From an uncultured Geobacteraceae bacterium (GTDB lineage: Bacteria; Desulfobacterota; Desulfuromonadia; Geobacterales; Pseudopelobacteraceae), in contig CAIUSO010000071.1 in assembly GCA_903901875.1 (NCBI GenBank), positions 22,207 through 86,206 on the forward strand: DNA of 64,000 bases. The letters are read 5' to 3'. The position numbers were made by a program, and so were the translations under genes. Below the pieces are notes generated by a model that saw only the letters and a program-made list of their open reading frames with translations, was not told the DNA's origin and searched no databases. Numbering within the stretch: position 1 is the stretch's first letter; each line of letters opens with the position of its first letter. Below, in pieces: positions 62,295 through 64,000 of this stretch.

Positions 62295-63254
62295 ATGAAA
62301 AAACTTAAAATAATTCTTTTGCTATTCATTATGATTATTTTTTCGGGCATTGCATCTGCCGGTTATCTGGATGGAATGCGTGCTTACAATGGAGGTGATT
62401 TTTCTGTTGCAAAGTGGGAGTTTGAGCGTTCTGGGAAAGACCCTAAGTCTCAGCTTATGCTTGGATTTATGTATTCTACCGGGAAGGGTATTCCAATAAA
62501 CAAAAAAGAGGCTGCAAAGTGGTACCTGAAATCGGCAAAGCAAGGTCATCCCAAAGCCCAGATTAATCTTGCACTTATGTATTCCAATGGTGACGGAATA
62601 TCAAAAAATGCTTCTGAAGCAATAAAATGGTTTAAGAAAGCGATTGCTCAAGGAGAAACGGCATATTATTTAAATATAGGAAACATTTATTACTTTGGCG
62701 AAGGAATTAAGCAGAACAAACTGGAAGCTTCCAGGTGGTTTAAAAAAGGAGCAGATGAAGACGTACTTGATTGCGAGGTAATGTATGCTCGGATGCTTTA
62801 CTATGGTTATGGAATAAAAGTAAATAAAATTGAAGCATCCAAATGGTATAAAGAAGCAGCAGAACAAGGCGACCCAGAGGCAGAATATAATTATGGTTTT
62901 ATGGCTTTCAACGGAGAAGGAATGGACAGAGATCAAAAAAAAGCGTTTGAATGGTTTCATTCTTCTGCAGAACATAACTACGCAGAAGCACAGCTAATGT
63001 TGAATGTTATCTACTCGGGTAATGTCGTTGAAGGTGTTGAAGAAGATAGAGTTGAGTCTGCGAAATGGGCTTGTAGAGCTGCTGACAGCGGAAATGCAAA
63101 AGGGCAGTTTAATTGCGGACTTCTGTATGCCAAAGGAGTGGGAGTAGAAAAGGACATGTCGAAGGCGAAAATTCTTCTTCAAAAATCAGCTACTCAAGGT
63201 AATGAGCAAGCAATAAAGTTTTTAAGTGAGTTGGATTTAAGGGAGACGAGATAA
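62295..63254 (+). CDS. Secreted Sel1-repeat (SLR) protein
   Basis: A 319-residue protein with a signal peptide (MKKLKIILLLFIMIIFSGIASA) and seven or eight Sel1-like repeats of about 36 residues (for example SQLMLGFMYSTGKGI, EAAKWYLKSAKQGHP, GNIYYFGEGI). SLR solenoids bind other proteins, and in mobile elements their partner is usually unknown. ATG 62295 has AAGGA 9 nt upstream. An ATG at 62289 is too close. The next gene starts at its stop. Confidence 0.88.
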   Translation: MKKLKIILLLFIMIIFSGIASAGYLDGMRAYNGGDFSVAKWEFERSGKDPKSQLMLGFMYSTGKGIPINKKEAAKWYLKSAKQGHPKAQINLALMYSNGDGISKNASEAIKWFKKAIAQGETAYYLNIGNIYYFGEGIKQNKLEASRWFKKGADEDVLDCEVMYARMLYYGYGIKVNKIEASKWYKEAAEQGDPEAEYNYGFMAFNGEGMDRDQKKAFEWFHSSAEHNYAEAQLMLNVIYSGNVVEGVEEDRVESAKWACRAADSGNAKGQFNCGLLYAKGVGVEKDMSKAKILLQKSATQGNEQAIKFLSELDLRETR

Positions 63255-63721
63255 TGATTGCCGGGGAAAACTGCACGATATATTCTGGAACAAATATTCC
63301 CACCATTGGTGACCCAGTTCTTGTTGTTGCATCTAACATATCTGATCAAAACGGTATTGAGGCTGAATTTTATGTATTTATCACAGGCAGAACCAAAACT
63401 AAATTTTTACATGGCACTTTAAATTTGGGGCTTACCAAGGGACTGGAGAACTTCATCGATTTAGACTATGAATTAGCAGATAAGGAGATATTCTCCGAAG
63501 CATATAGTAATTTGTCTGAATATTTACGTGAAGAATTGAAAGAGGCGTATGAACAATTGATACTTAAAAGTGGATATAAGCTTTCAGAAACGACGCCAGA
63601 CATCCTCATTGCATTGTTTCTAAATCCTGCATATAAAAAAGAACTTAAATCAATTGCAACTGGCAGCAAAAGAAGTTTGTTGAAGAAAACATTGCAAACC
63701 TATGAACTCTATCAAGTATGA
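63254..63721 (+). CDS. Unknown protein coupled to the Sel1 gene
   Basis: A 155-residue protein with a beta-rich N-terminal half (CTIYSGTNIPTIGDPVLVVA) and a helical C-terminal half. Not recognised. Its start overlaps the stop of the Sel1 gene (TAATG), so the two are made together and may form a pair. Confidence 0.65.
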   Translation: MIAGENCTIYSGTNIPTIGDPVLVVASNISDQNGIEAEFYVFITGRTKTKFLHGTLNLGLTKGLENFIDLDYELADKEIFSEAYSNLSEYLREELKEAYEQLILKSGYKLSETTPDILIALFLNPAYKKELKSIATGSKRSLLKKTLQTYELYQV

Positions 63722-63914
63722 AAGCACAATAAATATAAATGAGATTAGAGCCTAGGCAGGGGCAAAGAGCTTTTATGAATCTTATTTCGTATGAACTTTC
63801 ACCGGTGAACGGTAAATAGTAGTAGGAAGCAGGTGGAATAATGGGGCAGGATAGAAAAGCATAAAAGGAAGAATCGATCCTCCAAAATCAATGTAACAAA
63901 CAGTGGGTCAAATC

Positions 63915-64000
63915 ATGTCCATCACTGAACTCACTAAGTTTGTGACTGATGAATATAAATGTTATACTGGCGAATTCTGCAAGGGTGATTTTGAAAATGA
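63915..64000 (+). CDS. Possible start of another gene (cut by window end)
   Basis: ATG 63915 opens a frame (MSITELTKFVTDEYKCYTGE) that runs off the window. No strong ribosome site precedes it, so it is tentative. The 190 nt before it hold no gene I can support. Confidence 0.35.
   Translation, partial: MSITELTKFVTDEYKCYTGEFCKGDFEN

Overview
The window reads as the chromosome of an anaerobic deltaproteobacterium of the Geobacter/Desulfuromonas type (Desulfuromonadales). The signs are a menaquinone methyltransferase (ubiE), anaerobic cobalamin lower-ligand synthesis (bzaF) beside cobU/T/S, an Mvh-type [NiFe] hydrogenase joined to HdrA, abundant c-di-GMP signalling, and the gene order pheA-tyrA-aroA-cmk-ispH-rpsA-ihfB that I associate with Geobacter genomes. 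Species cannot be fixed from sequence reading alone. There are two domains: a GC-richer host backbone (1 to about 39,917) and a visibly AT-richer mobile element (about 39,918 to beyond 64,000) that begins at the 3' end of a tRNA-Leu gene.

Host part. 1-2,900: start of a B12-binding radical SAM protein, a LysM-NlpC/P60 hydrolase and a fused diadenylate cyclase-YbbR protein, all on the minus strand, then ubiE on the plus strand. 3,671-8,370: a minus-strand operon cobU-cobT-bzaF-cobS-cobC behind a promoter and a textbook cobalamin riboswitch with its own terminator. 8,520-12,223: a chemoreceptor behind a c-di-GMP-I riboswitch and an HD-GYP response regulator. 13,044-14,094: a gene-poor scar region with direct repeats, a REP-like palindrome and a 51-codon remnant that looks like a fused Phd/YefM antitoxin and PIN toxin. 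14,095-19,872: a hydrogenase operon (small subunit, large subunit, maturation protease, HdrA, MvhD), probably an electron-bifurcating or confurcating H2 complex. After that come a MATE exporter, trpE, cheV, and aroF behind a transcription attenuator whose leader peptide is rich in Phe/Tyr/Trp. The stretch 25,313-32,802 holds signalling and nucleotide-pool genes: GAF-HD-GYP, dgt, yfbR, a PP-loop ATPase, a dienelactone hydrolase, EAL-HDOD and HD. It is followed by the pheA-tyrA-aroA-cmk-ispH-rpsA-ihfB block and tRNA-Leu(UAA).

Mobile element. It carries a plasmid-style replicon: a RepA-like ATPase, a putative RepC-like initiator, four perfectly tandem 22-bp iterons followed by three AT-rich 10-mers, and a CHC2/TOPRIM-like primase. 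It also carries a conjugative DNA-processing module (MobF relaxase-helicase, accessory proteins, VirD4/TraD-type coupling protein) and anti-defence genes (ArdC, a C5-cytosine methyltransferase). Many small unknown genes make up the rest. No integrase and no mating-pore genes are visible, so the element probably continues past 64,000. A repeated non-coding motif (core GCAGGCGTAT) lies 46-48 nt before three of its genes, with two more copies in a gene-free stretch. This is the strongest candidate for an undescribed regulatory signal here.

Regulation is unusually readable in the window: two riboswitches, one attenuator, several good sigma-70 promoters, one candidate sigma-54 promoter, and a family of element-specific terminators.
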